A DNA stretch of 64,000 nt, from contig NC_064034.1 in NCBI RefSeq assembly GCF_932526225.1, positions 14,026,887-14,090,886 of the forward strand, given 5' to 3'. Origin of the DNA: Nematostella vectensis (Eukaryota > Cnidaria > Anthozoa > Actiniaria > Edwardsiidae). Position 1 is the stretch's first letter; every line of letters begins with the position of its first letter. Shown one piece after another: positions 1 through 11,111 of this stretch. The position numbers and the translations under genes are program-made. The notes beneath the pieces are model-generated. The model was not told the origin of the DNA and ran no database searches. It saw only the letters and a list, made by a program, of their open reading frames with translations.

Positions 1-21
1 GTAGGAGGATGAAGAACTTGT

Positions 22-282
22 CAGGGGCGGATCCAGGATTTCAAAATGGGGGGTGGATAATGGCCGGATAGACGGCTTATAACTGATCCAGTGGTTCTTG
101 GTAGGTCACATCGATCTAACAATACTTCACGCTGAATTGGATTTGTCGCGTCAGCAAAGCAGGCGAAGGCACATGGAGAGTACCTTCCGTTTCACAGACA
201 TTTATTTTCTTTCGACTTTCTTTTTAACTTAAAAAGAGGGGGTGGATATCCATCCAATCCGACCCCCCTGTTTCCGGCCCTG
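22..282. mobile_element. hAT-like MITE (non-autonomous)
   Basis: The ends are imperfect inverted repeats: CAGGGGCGGATCCAGG at the left and, read inward from the right, CAGGGCCGGAAACAGG. CAGGG-type ends are usual for hAT elements. The 261-bp interior is non-coding. The same element sits at 49892-50152 in the second repeat copy, so it inserted before the repeat was duplicated. I could not find a clean 8-bp target duplication, so the superfamily is tentative. Confidence 0.5.
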
Positions 283-554
283 CTTGGAATGAATAATATT
301 GGAAGTGATGATGAGGGGAGTTGATCAAATGCATAGACGATTAGTCGGAGGCTGATTGGGAAGACTAGAAGTCGGAGAGTGACAGAGATGATAGGTCACA
401 TAGTGACAGAGAAATTGATAATTCGGAGAATGACTGATTTAACTTGGAGGGTGACAGAGGAGACGCTCCCACAAAGGACTAGGTCCGTCCGGGGCCGTTA
501 TTTGTACAAATGACGGTAACAGGTGCAAAAGGGATAACACGGCACAAAAATCCA

Positions 555-745
555 TATTTACGCACGTTCCGCGTAAAGGGTGATAAACATTCACGTTTAT
601 TTACGTTCTGCATAAAAATCGCGTAAAGGGTGATAACAATTTACGCATCTTTACGTTCTGCGTAAAGATCGCTTGAAGGGTGATAAACATTTACGCTTCT
701 TAACGTTCTGCGTAAAGATCGCGTAAAGTGTGATAAACAGAGACA
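555..745. repeat. Minisatellite with GCGTAAA units
   Basis: About three to four degenerate units of roughly 60 bp, each built from TTTACGTTCTGCGTAAA, a small inverted repeat, followed by ATCGCGTAAAGGGTGATAA. The second copy is at about 50306-50500 with a different number of units, as expected for an unstable tandem repeat. Confidence 0.7.
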
Positions 746-1385
746 TTTTAGAAAATAATTGTATCAATACCACTGGGTATGTATCCTCAAAGATTCGGTG
801 CAACACGAGGTGTTAGTCTAGTGTAGTAGTCTAGCCAGGCCAAAAGAGAAAAATGACATGAGTGTACAAGTGATAAATACGCTAAGGTGTATTTCACGGG
901 ATTATGATACTCTAAAGTAATGTAAAAACAGTGAACATTATCTTGATGCGTGAGCGAAGCAACTCTTTATGCGTGGGCGAAACTACTCTTAAAGACGTGG
1001 GCGATACAACAACGTGGGAGAAACCACCGCAATTCGGTACTAAAGGGGTTCTAATATGTTCTAAAAGTTATGATATGTACCGATTCTTTTTTTTTTTGTT
1101 TTATGGATATACCATACACACATTCCTTTGGGGGTACTTACAGTTAAAGTCGTTTGCGTCTCGTCATGAGTATTTCATTAGTTTTTTTTCGAGTTTTGTT
1201 TTCTTTGTTTTCCCTTAACTTGTTATAAACAACAAACGAATATATATGCCGTCAAAGAAATCACTAATGTAAGCCGCTTTGCTTTAATCACTTGGAATAA
1301 CTACGATATCCTTAGTCTTATGTACTTCAGGGACCTACTCCCCGTGTACGTTACACGTTCGGTGTTTGTTATGAGTTTAAGTAAA

Positions 1386-1422
1386 TATATAGATTTAGGC
1401 ACTGCCTAAAAGCGGAACCAGC
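1386..1422 (+). repeat. TTTAGGCA-palindrome motif, single arm
   Basis: The motif TATATAGATTTAGGCACTGC continues into CTAAAAGCGGAACCAGC. Its core TTTAGGCACTGCCTAAA is a perfect 8+1+8 palindrome. The same motif is at 51147-51184 and 56591-56627. In reverse orientation, with an added second arm, it is at 28896-28946 and 36072-36122. Confidence 0.8.
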
Positions 1423-1827
1423 TTTATCAAAATATTTTCATATGAGCATTTTTGGGCAGATAAGGGTGTGACCCCCCCTGAAGATTAGAGTTTTCCATTT
1501 TTTTAGAATAAAATGATGCATAATATCAAACCTAACCTTTGTATGCTTTATATATCCTTCCCACCCGCCTTGCATACATACAACCTATTAAAAATGCATA
1601 GTTCCGGCTATATTTTATTTTATCTTATTTATTTTCCCCACCGAAATGAAATGCTTGACCTTTTATTTAATTTATTTATTTCCCCAACTGTATTGAAATG
1701 CTAGACCTTCCTCTCCCAATCCACTTCTTTTGCAGCTAACCCCAAAAATATTGGAGATATTAGTATCATTTATAATGCTTAATAGGATATTATCTACCAA
1801 TAGCAAAGAGGAGGTTACGAGCTTTAA

Positions 1828-3044
1828 GACCAGCGGTCTGAGTTCGTCGAGATTTCTCGGAAAAATGAAGTTTGGGTGCCCTAGCTCAAAATTAAACTGG
1901 TAATAATGCGTTTTCCGCATTCAAACAACGCCTTCAAATCTCCAGAAAAAACAAGAAAGAGCGCTCAAATCAAAAGAAATATACTGTCGGCGATACTAAA
2001 ATTTAATGGTAATAATTTCATAGCATTTATTGCATTAAATTGCGATTTTTAGGCTCGCTTGATACTATTTTGTTTGCTGCCATGCATACGTAATTAAAGC
2101 GTGACAAGCAAAGCGACAAGCATAAAATACCTCACCATGACTGCAATAAGACTTTTCTGATAATTACTTATTAAAAAGAAAAACGTCCAAAAGAAGAAAA
2201 TGAGAGTTTTGCATGTTTTTATTTAATTAACAAGCGATACTGGCAGAATTTTGTACAGTTTTAAATTGTAATTAAACAAAAAGCTTTATCAAATTGTCAA
2301 AATTCGCTTATTTTCAAAGCCTTTGTTCAACTACAAATTTGATCAAATAAAAATAAAAATTATGCAAGAACGCTGAAACATTTGCGATATTGAGGCCTCT
2401 CACTGTAAGCTGTTTTTCTTTTTGGTAAAAGAGAGTATTGAAGTGTAAAAACTTACTCTGGTCTTCACAAAAGAACACAGGATTACCGACTCAGAAATCT
2501 ATTTCATCTAACCATGAAAAAAATATAATCGGGACCCAAGAAATCGTGGATTTATTTTGCGCAACTACATCTTTGAATAACATCCACGAGCGTGGAGGCG
2601 ATCCCAGTCGCAGTTCCGGGATCGTTTAAGCCCCTACCCCAGCCAGTGGGGTCGAGGAAGGGCTAACCGAGGTCGATTGCCTATAGTGTCAATATTATGG
2701 CATTGCCAACTTACTCATTATTTTCATATTCCTCGTTCTACTTCATGTGTTTCTCTTCTCAGGCAAGTTTCATTAAAAAAGTACTCACATATACATACAT
2801 ATATGCAAAGTTTAGGGTAAGTCCTGATGTGGTCCAGCACATCGCATGAAGTCAAAATATAACTAATTTCAAATAAAATTCTTATAGGTGTAAGTGCGTT
2901 ACAACTTTATAATGAAGTATTGGACACATAAACATAATAAATCATACATATATAAAGAAAAGAGAAGCTATTTGTACATAGCTATCATAGCTTTTATTTA
3001 TGTAGTAAATCTTTCCATTTTTATTCACACGCGTACAATAACAG
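1828..3044. other. AT-rich stretch without a recognised gene
   Basis: The sequence changes abruptly at 1828, where similarity to the second repeat copy ends. Short open frames (for example 2438-2629) show no domain, no splice context and no duplicate elsewhere in the window. I see nothing I can annotate here. Confidence 0.6.
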
Positions 3045-5290
3045 CTCTCTTAGGCCGGTCTCTTAACCCGGATTCCAAGGGACTTTCACCTCGGACATCC
3101 CTTAGTCTCATCGTCTTCTTCCCCTTGCTTGCGCATTAGCCCACTTCTGTGCTCGAGGTTTGACCTTTTAGCTTAGATGGGATCACAGTGACTACCAGCC
3201 AGCTTCGCGCTCGCACCTAAGCTGGTCAACCCTTGAGCCCAGTCCCCCAGGTGCACCTCGGTACCGCTTACGCTTTCATAATTTCTCCTTTTGTAGCACA
3301 ATCCACCCAAGCGAGCACGTTATTCCGACTTGACCTTTACTCCTTCCAATGTTAAGACCGTTACTGGTAGATCTGTGTCTTGGGTACAAGCCGATGGTTC
3401 ACCTATTGGGGCTCAGGGGTTGAGCAGCAACAATACCCACCTTTCCCCCGGTTTTGTGAACGCTGTTATGCGTGGAGAAGCTCTGGCAGATGTTTTTATG
3501 CTAGCGTTCAGAAATCCTGAAGAGTTTGTGTCAGGAAATCTTCATCAGCACTTAAGCGCTTGGCAGTTTATTGCGGACTCATTGCCCGGTGGCCTTTGAA
3601 GTCGAGTTCTCTCTTGGATATCAAATAAAGTGAACGTCAGAGAATTTTTCCAGCATATTTCGGTGCAGTTTGGCCGTGAATTTTTTTACTCCGACCTCCC
3701 TCCTCGTCGAGTATTCCAAAATAACAGATCGTGCTTGGGTTTTGAAGAGTTCATAAACAAATCTATCAGCGCCGGAGTGCAGTCTGGAGCCTCCCGTTGG
3801 GGTAGAGTGAATCACGTAACCCCTCCTTATCTCTCTTTGCCCCTGAAAGTGGAACCTACAAAGCCATGAATCTATGGATTCAAGACTGTCCCTTCAAACT
3901 TGATAACTTGTCCTCACTTCAGTTTTACGTTAGTAAGAACTCGTTTCAAACAGTCTGTGACGATAAGTCAGGATACCATCACATCCTTTTGTCGCCAGAG
4001 AGCAGACAATTTTTGGGGTTTGAATGGGAGGGCAACTACTACGTCTATAATGCCTTACCCTTTGGGTGGAAAGCATCAGCCTATATTTATCACTCAACTG
4101 GATTGCTAGCCTCGCACTATTTTCGATCTATTGGTGCTCTCTACATTGATGACCGCCACACGGGGGAGCTTGTTCTTCAATCCACCCATTCGGCCAACGC
4201 AGCTCTTGGTTCTGACCTTGAACGTGGCCGCGCTCGAGCAAACGCAGCTGCCTTCTTAGTGTTCTTCACTCTTCTATCACTTGGATATTTCCTTGGCTTG
4301 GCAAAGTCCTCCCTGATTCCGAAGCAGCGTGTGCGATATTTGGGGTTTTATATCGACTCACGTAATCAAAGCTTTTAGTTATTAGAGGAAAAGCACAAGT
4401 TTATCGAGCTTACAGAGTCGCTCTTGGCGGGGAGCAACACTACTATCAAGACCCTGCAGCGTTTTGCAGGAAAGGCTGTATCATTCTCGCGGGCAATGCC
4501 GGGAGCGCGTCTTTTCACGAACAAGGCCAACGCCGCAATAGCAAAAGGAACAAGATCGTCACGGCCTATCCCGGTGAAAGGGCTTTTGCGGGAGGAAATC
4601 GAGCAATGGTTATTTTTAAAGCATTGGAACGAAGTCGTCCCCTGGGTCTCCTCGTTTGCATGGGGTGCAGTCCTCAAGCCGGGTACCCGGCCTCTTAGTA
4701 TCCGCGACTACTGGCCTCAAGACAAATTGAACAGTTAGAAGCCTTTTCAGATCTCGCAAAGGGTTGCCGCGTCGACGTTTTCACAGACAGTCAGGTGCTG
4801 ATGGGCGCCTGGAATAAGCAGGGTAGCAAGTCACACGCGTTGAACCAAGCTTTTAAAAGGTTGTTTATGGTCATCAGCCAATATGGTATGCAAATCTGGC
4901 TTATTTTTGTCCAGCCTTCTCCGAACGCCGCTGACGCACCTTTCCGTGAGCTTGCCCGGGTTGACGCCAAACTGTCACAAGAAGCCTGGGTTCAAGTACA
5001 GACAAGCTTTGGTCCACATTCAGCTGACCTAATGGCTATCCCGTCCAACCGGCAATCTGAACCGGCAGGACGCATGCTTCTGTTCTTCTCTCTCTATCGT
5101 GTACCAGGGTCATTGGGAGTTAATATTTTCCCAAATGCCTTCAGGAACCCTTATGTATTTCCTCCGTTCTACCTCATTCCGCACTTTATCAAGTTTCTTC
5201 AAGAGCAGAACACTTAGTTCACGAGATGTGTTCCTGACAGACAGCCCCGTTCTGTCTGGAGGCCTTACGTTACTGTAAAAGCTGAGGGTT
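3045..5290 (+). mobile_element. DIRS-like retrotransposon, truncated
   Basis: The block is more GC-rich than its flanks and holds the DIRS-type order of reverse transcriptase, RNase H and a DAM-methyltransferase-like C-terminal segment on the plus strand. I see no tyrosine recombinase and no split direct repeats, both of which complete DIRS elements have. The left edge is set by the change in composition near 3045. The right edge is the junction with the repeat module that starts near 5324. Ngaro-like relatives are the main alternative assignment. Confidence 0.75.
3330..5217 (+). pseudogene. DIRS-like polyprotein: RT, RNase H and DAM-like segment
   Basis: Several open frames join into one broken polyprotein. 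3330-3599 and 3630-3869 hold the region before the RT, ending in PLKVEPTKP. 3866-4378 holds RT motifs: DDKSGYHH, LPFGWKASAYIYH and the YIDD box, so the catalytic aspartates are still present. A few residues expected between EPTKP and NLWIQDCPF are missing. 4424-4738 continues into the RT thumb. 4795-5217 carries the end of RNase H (FTDSQVLMGAWNKQG, SPNAADAPFREL), then FGPHSADLMA and an NPYVFPPFYLI segment, which fit the DIRS methyltransferase-like domain. Stops fall at 3597-3599, 4376-4378 and 4736-4738. The element is dead and lacks its recombinase. Confidence 0.75.
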
Positions 5291-5323
5291 TGTGCTGCAA
5301 AGTTCGTATGTTCATAGAAGAAA

Positions 5324-6091
5324 GGCAGCTTGAAAATAGTATTTGATGAGATTCAAATGGGCTGAAGTTTTTGAGGAAACATTTGTCTGAAGTACAAGCA
5401 CGATGTAAAATCCCGCCCGTGGCAGCAGCGGCAGCTAAAATAGGACTAAGAGGAGAGGTTCTACACTACCATTCTATATTCATTCACGGCTATATCTATG
5501 TAAGGAGATCCTGAGAGGAAAAGGCCTTGGATTGATGTCTGTTTTCAGCTATAAAAATCATTCACTTGTGTTAACGAGTTCGTTGCTAGCAGAAAGATCA
5601 CGGTTTACAACAAAAAGCCAACACAACCACTAGGCGACAAACATACAGCGACAAAAAAAAACACTGCCAAGGTGAGTTTTTGACGATGATTTGAATTTTG
5701 AATATGATATTTTTTTCATTTATTGTTGTGCTTTTATAATGCTCGTTTGTTCGCCTTTTTCCCAAAACCAATCGCTCAAAAAAAAAACCGTACCAGCTTT
5801 AGTATATCATTAGTATATCATATCAATGTCATCTATCCTTGTTTTGATTGGCTAAAATACCATCTACTTGAATTCCGATTGGAAAATTTTGGCGCTTGGA
5901 TGGCTTTTATTCAACTGACAATCGCCATGAAAATGTTAAATTCGTAAATACTTACTTACAAGTTCTATAAATTCAGGCGTATATTCCTCACGGTAAGTAA
6001 GAATTTAACGACAGAAATACGTAGTAGTCTAGCTACTGTATTAATGACACTTAGCTTGTTCGATTTATACATATGTTTTTAGAGTACAGAT
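5324..6091 (+). repeat. Promoter/first-exon repeat module, copy 1
   Basis: First of four copies in the window; the others start at 28961, 34243 and 36123. It begins in the GCTTGAAAA...ATTCAAATGGGCTGAAG region, contains a TATAAAAA box (5550-5557), an A-rich GACAAACA stretch and a splice-donor-like CAAG|GTGAGT at 5671/5672, then an intron-like AT-rich tail. Gypsy-1 cuts it at 6092 and the family sequence resumes at 10341. No protein is encoded in the module itself. Confidence 0.75.
5550..5557 (+). promoter_or_regulatory. TATA box of module copy 1
   Basis: TATAAAAA lies about 115 bases upstream of a consensus splice donor and is conserved at the same place in the other three module copies (29367, 34288, 36537). 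A transcription start about 30 bases downstream would give a short non-coding first exon. This is inference from position and conservation only. Confidence 0.5.
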
Positions 6092-6243
6092 TGTAACACA
6101 ACCAGTGACTGACATGTATTGCGTGACTTTCGCGCCATAGTTATTCATTATGTTAATTTATGCATGTAGCTGTATACTTGTGTACAAACTTGTACGATTC
6201 GCACGAGTATCATAATAAACCCCCCAGTTCACGAAACTCGACA
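6092..6243 (+). repeat. Gypsy-1 5' LTR
   Basis: Starts TGTAACACAACC and ends GAAACTCGACA, giving TG...CA ends. It matches 10188-10339 over its full 152 bp. An AATAAA signal lies at 6214-6219, near the end, as expected for an R/U5 boundary. Confidence 0.95.
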
Positions 6244-6261
6244 TGGTGTCAGAAGCGCGAT
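6244..6261 (+). promoter_or_regulatory. Gypsy-1 primer-binding site
   Basis: TGGTGTCAGAAGCGCGAT follows the 5' LTR directly. It begins with the TGG expected from a tRNA CCA end and resembles the complement of a leucine tRNA 3' end; that tRNA identity is from memory of the family, not tested. Confidence 0.75.
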
Positions 6262-6338
6262 CTTCTAGAAGTCACAGACTGGAAGGAGAAAGAAAAACGT
6301 GAGTTTATTCCAATCGTCCTTTGGTACAAGCCAGCGAA

Positions 6339-7110
6339 ATGAGCGATTTGATCGGATTTGAAACTCCCAAAATAGACTGGACCAAGAGCCTCGACATTGA
6401 ATTGAAGTTCAAACGTTTTCGCCAGAAATGTGAATTATTATTTGACGGTCGGAGAAACAGAAGTGTAGATATTTACTCTTCTGGACGGGAGATTATGGCC
6501 TTGACTTGTTTAATACATGGAATTTGAGCACAGAAGAGGCGAACAAATTGGCCGAATATTGGAAGCGTTTCGAAGAGCACGTGAAACCACAATCCAACCA
6601 CTTACTAAATCGATTTTACCTAAGATCCCTGAAACAAAACAACAGGCCGCTAGACGAATTCCTTACTGAGGCAAAACTACTTATCCAGAATAGTGGTTTT
6701 CCCACCGACTTACATGATGAGCTAATGCGAGATTCTCTTGTTTTTGGAGCCGACTCCGACGCGGTACGAAAGAAGTGCATCGCCGAAATAAATTCCCTCT
6801 CCTTCAAGAGAGCCAGGGAAATCGCCCACACTGAGGTGGCGATACGGCTACAAATGAACGCTAGAAAGCTAGAAAGCAACGAAAAGGTAAAATCCACCCA
6901 GTAAATAGATCCAACAAGAAGCCTGGTGATGAAAAGGGCGCATCCGCTCAGCACCATACACCAAATAAATGTGGAAGATGTGGAAACACACCCCACAAAA
7001 AGGGCCAGAAATGCCCAGCTATTGATTCAGAGTGCTTTGCCTACCACAAAACTGGACATTTTCAGCACATGTGCTTCACACCCCAAAAAAATCTGTCCAT
7101 TCACTTGATG
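6339..7110 (+). pseudogene. Gypsy-1 gag (capsid and zinc knuckles), frameshifted
   Basis: Starts at the ATG at 6339 (MSDLIGFETPKIDW). The capsid-like region continues in another frame from about 6506 (FNTWNLSTEEANKLAEYW...) and changes frame again near 6900 into a nucleocapsid region. There, CGRCGNTPHKKGQKC is one cysteine-histidine knuckle. ECFAYHKTGHFQHMC is a second in which the expected cysteine after FA is a tyrosine, so this knuckle has lost a zinc ligand. Gag would package the element RNA. At least two frameshifts make it non-functional. Confidence 0.75.
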
Positions 7111-7276
7111 ATGAAAATTGTGATGAAAGAGTTTTCTTAGGAACTCTAGTGGCAGAAACCAGCACTAATGAAAATAGCCCAAGCGGAATTGAAAGCATCT
7201 TCCAGCTAGAAAAGGGTCAAGTTAAAAAACAACATTCAATGTTACTGAAGTATCAGGTCCTGCCATAATTGGCTGC
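7111..7276 (+). pseudogene. Gypsy-1 protease region, remnant
   Basis: Between gag and RT the frame reads ...ERVFLGTLVAETSTNE and then a short low-identity stretch ending at a stop near 7268. The aspartic-protease DTG/DSG motif expected shortly after such a sequence is absent. The space to the RT is too short for a full retropepsin, so the catalytic core seems to be deleted. Confidence 0.55.
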
Positions 7277-8756
7277 ATGAAATGTGAAGATCTCGAGCTA
7301 GTGAAGTACAACCTTAACCTTGACAAAGCCCCCAAGGCCCAATCCCATAGTCAACATGGCAACATGCACACCCCACTCACTAAGGAAAACTTAGTGAACA
7401 GCTACAAAGATCGTTTTGAGGGACTGGGAGCATTTAAAATGAGACCATATCACATCACCTTAGAGGAGGGTGCAGAACCTGTGATCCACCCACCCAGGTC
7501 GGTACCAGTCCACCTCCGTGAATTGAACAAGCAAGAAATCGACAACACGATGCTTGAAGCAGGTATCATAGAACCTGTGGACACACCCACAGACTGGGTG
7601 AATAGCATTGTGTTGACAGAGACAACCAATGACAAGGGGGAGAACACAAAGATCCGAGTCTGTCTGGACCCCCGGGACTTGAATAAGTGGATCAAGAGAG
7701 AACCCCACTACACCAAGACGGTTGACGAAGTAGTGACACAACTAATTGACGCCAAGTACTTCACCTTGATCGATGCAAGAAAAAGGGTACTGGCACGTTC
7801 CCCTGGACAACGAAAGTTCATACCTCACAACGTTTGGAACACCATTTGGAAGGTTCAAGTTTTCCAGACTGCCATTTGGACTGGTAGTATCGCAGGATAT
7901 TTTCCAACGACAACTCGGTTCAGCCCTTGAAGGCCTGAATGGCGTGACCGGCATTGCCGATGACATATTCGTGTATGGGTCCACTGAAGAGGAGCATGAC
8001 CGAAACCTGACAGACCTCATGGAGAGAGCCCAAGAGAAGGGGATTGTGTTCAATGCTGAAAAGCTTCAGTTCAAGTGCAATGAAGTTAGTTTTTTCGGAC
8101 ACACATGGAGTCCGGAAGGGGTCCGCCCAGACAACAAGAAGGTGTCTGCGATCCTAGACATGGAAGCACCCAAAGACACTAAGAACCTTCAGAGCTTCTT
8201 AGGCTTAGTCAACTACCTCACAAGGTATTCAGGGCAACTCGCCACCTTGACAGCACCCTTACGAGAGCTCACAAAGAAGTAAAGTGTATTCTTATGGGGA
8301 CCCGAACACGATGAAGCATTCAAGAAGGTGAAGGAAGAGATATCATCCCTAGGAGTACTTCGATATTTCGACCCTAAGGAAGAGACAGTCATACAGACAG
8401 ATGCATCTCTGAAAGGTGTTGGCGCTGTCTTCCTACAAGGTGGACAACCTGTCTGCTACGCGTCCAAGGCGCTCACAGAGACCGAGCAGAACTATAGTAA
8501 CATAGAGCGCGAGGCTCTCGGGGTAGTATGGGAACTAGAGAGGTTCCACTACTTCATTTATGGAAAGCAATGTACAGTTAACACTGACCATAAACCCCTT
8601 GAGTCCATTTTCAAAAAGAAACTAACCTCATGTCCTGCTCGTTTACAGAGGTTCGTATTGAGGGCACTCAAGTACGACGTCACTGTCAAGTACGTCAAAG
8701 GGTCTGATGTCTCAATTGCTGATGCATTATCCAGACTGTCACCTCAACCGGCACCG
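7277..8756 (+). pseudogene. Gypsy-1 reverse transcriptase and RNase H
   Basis: 7277-7800 gives the RT fingers: HPPRSVPVHLRE, LEAGIIEPVDTPTDWVNSIV, RVCLDPRDLNKWIKRE and YFTLIDARK with the first catalytic aspartate. A frameshift near 7790 leads to GYWHVPLD, FGRFKFSRLPFGL and IADD, an unusual form of the YxDD box that keeps both aspartates. The thumb/connection follows (SFLGLVNYLTRYSG). A TAA at 8280-8282 interrupts the frame. 8328-8756 is RNase H: QTDASLKGVGA, EREALGVVWELERF, VNTDHKPLESI and SIADALSRL. These match Ty3/Gypsy pol order and spacing. Confidence 0.85.
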
Positions 8757-10102
8757 CCCAAGGGACAGCTACCCCAGTTAAGTATCCACCAGGTGACTGA
8801 CACACTGCCAGCCTCACCAGCAAAGTTGCAGCAAATCAGAGACCTGACCACTAGTGACCCAACCCTAAGCCAACTCAGAGACACCATCTGCAAAGGATGG
8901 CCAGAGTCTAGAGAAAAGTGTCCCAGTATGCTCTACGATTACTGGAATTTCAGAGAAGAATTGACAATAGAAGATGGCCTTGTCCTCAAGGGAGAGAGGA
9001 TTGTTATACCACCTACCCTGAGACCAGAGATCTTGGATACCCTACACAAGGGACACCTGGCCCAGGAGAAGTGCCTCTTGAGAGTCCGCACCAATGTGTT
9101 TTGGCCAGGAATCACCAAGGATGTTGTAAACCTTGTGAAGACCTGCGAGGCGTGTGTGTCAAAAGCACCAACGACACAACCAGAAGCCACCAATCTTACA
9201 GCCAGAACCACCGAGGTGAGTTCTGACCTATTCGATTACAAAGGGAAAACATACTCGCTTGTAGCAGACTAGTACAGTAAGTTCCCGATAATCAAAAAGT
9301 TAGGAATGCCTTGGGGAGCACCACCTTACTTGTTGTTATCAACCACTTGAAGAGCATATTCTCAAAGCATGGTATCCCAGCACAACTGCTCTCAGATGGA
9401 GTACCACAGTATAGCTCAAAGGAGTTTGAGGACTTTGTAACCACCTATGGTATTGAGCACACTCTAAGCTCACCGCATTACGCACAATCAAATGGCTTCG
9501 GTGAACGAATGGTACAGACGGTAAAACAAATCCTGACGAAATGCGAAGAGAAAAATAAAGACCCTTGCCTTGGTCTACTGTCCTACCGGACAAAACCAGT
9601 TGACTATAACCTGAAGTCGCCAGCTGAGTTGCTGACAAACCGGAAGTTCAGAACAACACTTCCAATGGCACAGAGGGCATCCCTCACCAGAGATGGGAGC
9701 GATGTTAAGGAAACCCTCTACAGACGCCAGACAACCCAGGAACAGAATTACAACAGCACTGCAGGACCAAGTCTGACACCATTTGAACCTGGACAGCCTG
9801 TAGGTATGTTCGACCACCACTAAAAGACATGGCAAAAGGCTACAGTAGTCAAGCCTGCTAAGGAGCCGCGCTCGTACATAGTGTGTAACCAGGAAACTGA
9901 AGGAGTGTATCGCCGCACAAGGTCTCAGCTAAGACCTCATCACCATTTCGCGCCAGATGAAAGTCTTACTGCCCCGAAGCCTGATGTTCCTACACCGCTC
10001 GACATCCCAAATGCCGCAACCCATGCGATTGGTCCAACAGCTACTGGATACACCACAAGATCTGGGAGACCAGTTAGCGCCCCAGACAGATTGGACATTT
10101 AA
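8757..10102 (+). pseudogene. Gypsy-1 integrase and C-terminal tail
   Basis: The HHCC zinc finger is at about 9035-9165 (HKGHLAQEKC ... KTCEACV). The core begins with SSDLFDYKGKTYSLVAD, where the next codon is TAG (9270-9272) in place of the usual aromatic residue. A frameshift near 9300 leads to SIFSKHGIPAQLLSDGVPQ with the second aspartate and to NGFGERMVQTVKQ with the glutamate. A further shift after about 9823 leads to 9881-10102, ending in GYTTRSGRPVSAPDRL, a usual Gypsy pol tail. The integrase would insert the cDNA; this copy cannot make it. Confidence 0.8.
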
Positions 10103-10176
10103 ATGAACACTGATCACACGTTATATGTTAATAGAGATTTATTATCGTTGATGTTGTTAAGCTCTTTGAACATTAT

Positions 10177-10187
10177 AAAGAGGGGGA
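10177..10187 (+). promoter_or_regulatory. Gypsy-1 polypurine tract
   Basis: AAAGAGGGGGA lies immediately before the TG of the 3' LTR, the position where plus-strand DNA synthesis is primed. Confidence 0.85.
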
Positions 10188-10339
10188 TGTAACACAACCA
10201 GTGACTGACATGTATTGCGTGACTTTCGCGCCATAGTTATTCATTATGTTAATTTATGCATGTAGCTGTATACTTGTGTACAAACTTGTACGATACGCAC
10301 GAGTATCATAATAAACCCTCCACTTCACGAAACTCGACA
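10188..10339 (+). repeat. Gypsy-1 3' LTR
   Basis: 152 bp matching 6092-6243 and also 59940-60091. The downstream flank AGCCTTCAGGC... is shared with the truncated copy at 60092, so the two 3' ends are products of one insertion followed by duplication. Confidence 0.95.
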
Positions 10340-10340
10340 A

Positions 10341-11111
10341 GCCTTCAGGCACACACCGCTGTTGCCAGTTCATTACTTTCATTTAAGACCTTAGTTTCGA
10401 AATAGAGCTGAATAAACTATTATAATGTACTGTTTTAGTCTTATTTATTTATGTATATTAATTTATCTTGGTATAATGCAACTCAGCTTACAGTAACCGA
10501 GCATTAAAACTGAAAATTCGTGGTCTAACAAGCAATTTGAGCATAACAACATCCTTTGATATTCTTCGTTCTCTCTTTACTTTATTGTCAGCGTTGAGAT
10601 ATTTAATCAAGGCTGACAAATATCATCCTGTCATATATTGCTAAAGAAGACCTTTCTTGCCTTTATATCCTGTGTATTAGTCTTTTTGAAGATACAGCAA
10701 CTTTTTCAACATTATCATAAATACTTTACAGTTACAAGAGAATTTTTTCTTCGAAAATAAAAACCAAAAATGCAACCTATATTTTTTTTGCTCAAGCTTA
10801 TATTGTCTGCATCTTGCATACTATCTAATGTGTTTATTTATTTTTATTCAAATAGTTATGGAAAATTAGTAAGGTTATATGGGATGATAAAAATATTAAG
10901 AAAAACAAATACCCAAGTTAATTGTTTTCACTTTTATTTAGGTTAAACCAACCAAGGACTACCTGAGGGTCATGCTTGATGCTAAAGGCTGGAAGCATAA
11001 GAATAGGCAAATGTAGCCGGGCTTTCTTACTTTAATACAGCAGTATAAGTGTAATAGGGTTTTTAGAGCAAGATACTTTGTGTCAATGATACTGTAAATC
11101 TGTCAAACATT
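10341..11111 (+). repeat. Host repeat (intron-like part) downstream of Gypsy-1
   Basis: Matches 34881-35605 and 60093-60863 in the same orientation, and about 58750-59250 in reverse. It begins GCCTTCAGGCACACACCGCT and is interrupted at 11112 by the LINE; the same repeat resumes at about 27495. No coding frame was seen. Confidence 0.85.

Larger units (their letters stand above)
1..1827. repeat. Dispersed repeat, copy 1 (1.8 kb)
   Basis: This stretch is nearly identical to 49875-51544 in the same orientation. Both begin at GTAGGAGGATGAAG and both lose similarity after the shared end ...GTTACGAGCTTTAAG. Copy 1 is longer, mainly because copy 2 lacks part of the 380-550 region and has smaller indels. 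It contains a hAT-like MITE at its left edge, a minisatellite and one copy of the TTTAGGCA palindrome motif. No convincing coding frame was seen; the short open frames here have no recognisable domain. The left end may extend beyond the window. Confidence 0.85.
6092..10339 (+). mobile_element. Gypsy-1: Ty3/Gypsy-like LTR retrotransposon
   Basis: 4248 bp bounded by two 152-bp LTRs, with a primer-binding site after the 5' LTR, gag with zinc-knuckle remnants, pol in the order RT, RNase H, integrase, and a polypurine tract before the 3' LTR. The LTRs differ at only a few positions by eye, yet the interior carries several frameshifts and stops. No target duplication is present: AGAT precedes and AGCC follows. 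The 3' portion from 9499 to the LTR end recurs at 59251-60091. Confidence 0.9.

Noticed and set aside
2438-2629. 63-codon plus-strand ORF
   Set aside because: No domain, no duplicate and no splice context; length is within chance expectation.
3621-3815. Minus-strand ORF in the DIRS-like element
   Set aside because: Shadow of the plus-strand polyprotein, with no domain.
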